From contig OZ038381.1 of NCBI GenBank assembly GCA_964036045.1, positions 146,701,596 to 146,765,595 on the forward strand: a stretch of 64,000 nt of DNA, written 5' to 3'. A program made the translations under genes and the position numbers. The notes under the pieces are model-generated. The model searched no databases, was not told the DNA's origin, and was given only the letters and a program-made list of their open reading frames with translations. This stretch comes from Eutreptiella sp. 'Long Island Sound 2002'. Lineage: Eukaryota; Euglenozoa; Euglenophyceae; Eutreptiales; Eutreptiaceae. Positions 63,296-64,000 of the stretch are shown piece by piece (the first letter of the stretch is position 1; the number at the start of each line of letters is the position of its first letter).

Positions 63296-63689
63296 CTGGA
63301 AGTATTCGCAGAACTACCCCCTCCAGCCTCCTGTGACAAGCTGGTACAGATGGACCTCAAGCTGAAGCCCGAGTTCGTGCGTCACAAGATACGCAGTAGA
63401 CCCTACCAGGCTCCTAAAGCGCAGGCCGATGGGATAGAGCGACAGATACAAGAATTTATCGACGCTGGCCTGGTCCTGGAGTACAAGGATGGCGACTACC
63501 CCCAACAGTACAGCCCCTGTTTCCTGGTCGCTAAGCATGGGTGTACAGGCAAACGGCTGGTAGTGGACTATGGAGAGCTGAACAAGAAGACGCTGAAGCA
63601 CTCAGGGACCATTCCCAACATGGAGTCAACCCTCGAGAAGATAGCCTCCTGCCTCTACAAGACGAAGATGGACAAGCGGAGTGCATTCT
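63296..63689 (+). pseudogene. F reverse transcriptase, N-terminal part
   Basis: MDLKLKPEF, IERQIQEFIDAGLV, FLVAK, VVDYGELNKK and YKTKMDKRSAF match E pol closely. The SINE-like insertion interrupts it; WQVDLTPNAQD resumes at 63,968 and runs off the window. Confidence 0.8.
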
Positions 63690-63951
63690 ATATATATATA
63701 TAGATATATATAGAGTCCCTTTTATTTTCGATTCGTCTTGCGTCATAACACCAACCACAGGGCTAATGGCGAAGCCACAGCCCACAGTAACCAGGCCTTT
63801 GGTGCATTTTGGAGCAGGGTCACACCCCCTGAGTTACTGTACATATGGCTGCTGTCCTTCGATGAACTTCGGCTCGCCATGAACACTCACTAGCCCGTGG
63901 TTAGGCCGCTTTTGTGTTATGCTCGCCGGGGGGCAACCCCCATGCACCAAA
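63690..63951 (-). mobile_element. SINE-like insertion with (TA)n tail
   Basis: 262 bp flanked by a perfect 16-bp duplication AAGCGGAGTGCATTCT (63,674-63,689 and 63,952-63,967). The AT-repeat (63,690-63,714) lies at the left end, so the element is probably on the minus strand with this as its 3' tail. No convincing A and B box pair was found, so its origin is unknown. Confidence 0.7.
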
Positions 63952-63967
63952 AAGCGGAGTGCATTCT

Positions 63968-64000
63968 GGCAAGTAGACCTGACGCCCAATGCCCAGGATC
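63968..64000 (+). pseudogene. F reverse transcriptase, continuation
   Basis: Reads WQVDLTPNAQD, in line with WQVDLTAAAQE of E pol; cut by the window end. Confidence 0.7.

Larger units (their letters stand above)
48756..64000 (+). mobile_element. Degenerate Ty3/gypsy element F (E family), heavily interrupted
   Basis: A plus-strand relative of E: presumed 5' LTR, primer site, leader ORF, gag, protease, Dam-like region and the start of RT, running off the window. Coding order and motifs match E throughout. It is interrupted by X1 and X2 (50,369-54,707), a DIRS element (57,628-62,641) and a SINE-like sequence (63,690-63,951). Extra TAG stops at 56,935, 57,166 and 63,293 and the leader frameshift show decay. 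Confidence 0.75.

Overview
The window looks like nuclear DNA of a repeat-rich eukaryote and holds no intact host gene that I can recognise. Evidence for a eukaryote: Ty3/gypsy retrotransposons primed by initiator-Met tRNA, a DIRS-type tyrosine-recombinase retroelement, short GT-AG introns, tRNA-like pol III boxes, a SINE-like insertion and an 11-bp minisatellite. The mix of chromodomain gypsy elements, DIRS and GC-rich noncoding DNA fits a green alga. A prasinophyte such as Cymbomonas is my guess, but the sequence alone does not prove it.

Bases 1-43,717 are one nested stack. Element A is a decayed minus-strand chromovirus whose 5' LTR is at 41,367-43,717. Its 3' LTR runs off the left edge and lacks about 229 bp. 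Element B (26,144-39,357, plus strand, same family, nearly intact) sits inside A's gag and is flanked by a 4-bp duplication, CCTC. A second insertion, G (1,192-18,771), splits A's 3' LTR and is flanked by a 5-bp duplication, ACATA. G is a DNA transposon of about 6.4 kb with 29-bp terminal inverted repeats and two minus-strand genes. G was later swollen by element E (6,406-17,607), a different gypsy family with 710-bp LTRs and a GCAT duplication, which landed inside G's second gene. G carries about ten copies of a palindrome around GCGCGAGGCCTCGCGC; several lie in the short introns of its first gene.

Bases 43,718-48,755 hold an unidentified minus-strand ORF, two CTGTCGC minisatellite arrays, a small low-GC coding-like fragment and a 2.3-kb GC-rich noncoding block with homopolymer tracts.

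From about 48,756 to the end lies element F, a degenerate plus-strand relative of E. It is interrupted by two head-to-tail copies of a noncoding element ending in (CTAC)n (X1 and X2, 50.4-54.7 kb), by a DIRS-type element with inverted terminal repeats and an internal complementary region (57,628-62,641), and by a 262-bp SINE-like insertion with a 16-bp target duplication (63,690-63,951).

In all three gypsy groups gag and pol share one reading frame and are separated only by stop codons at conserved places, which suggests stop-codon readthrough. The least familiar item is G: its termini, its two genes (one with a possible ParB-like domain) and its intron-borne palindromes match no transposon superfamily I can name with confidence.
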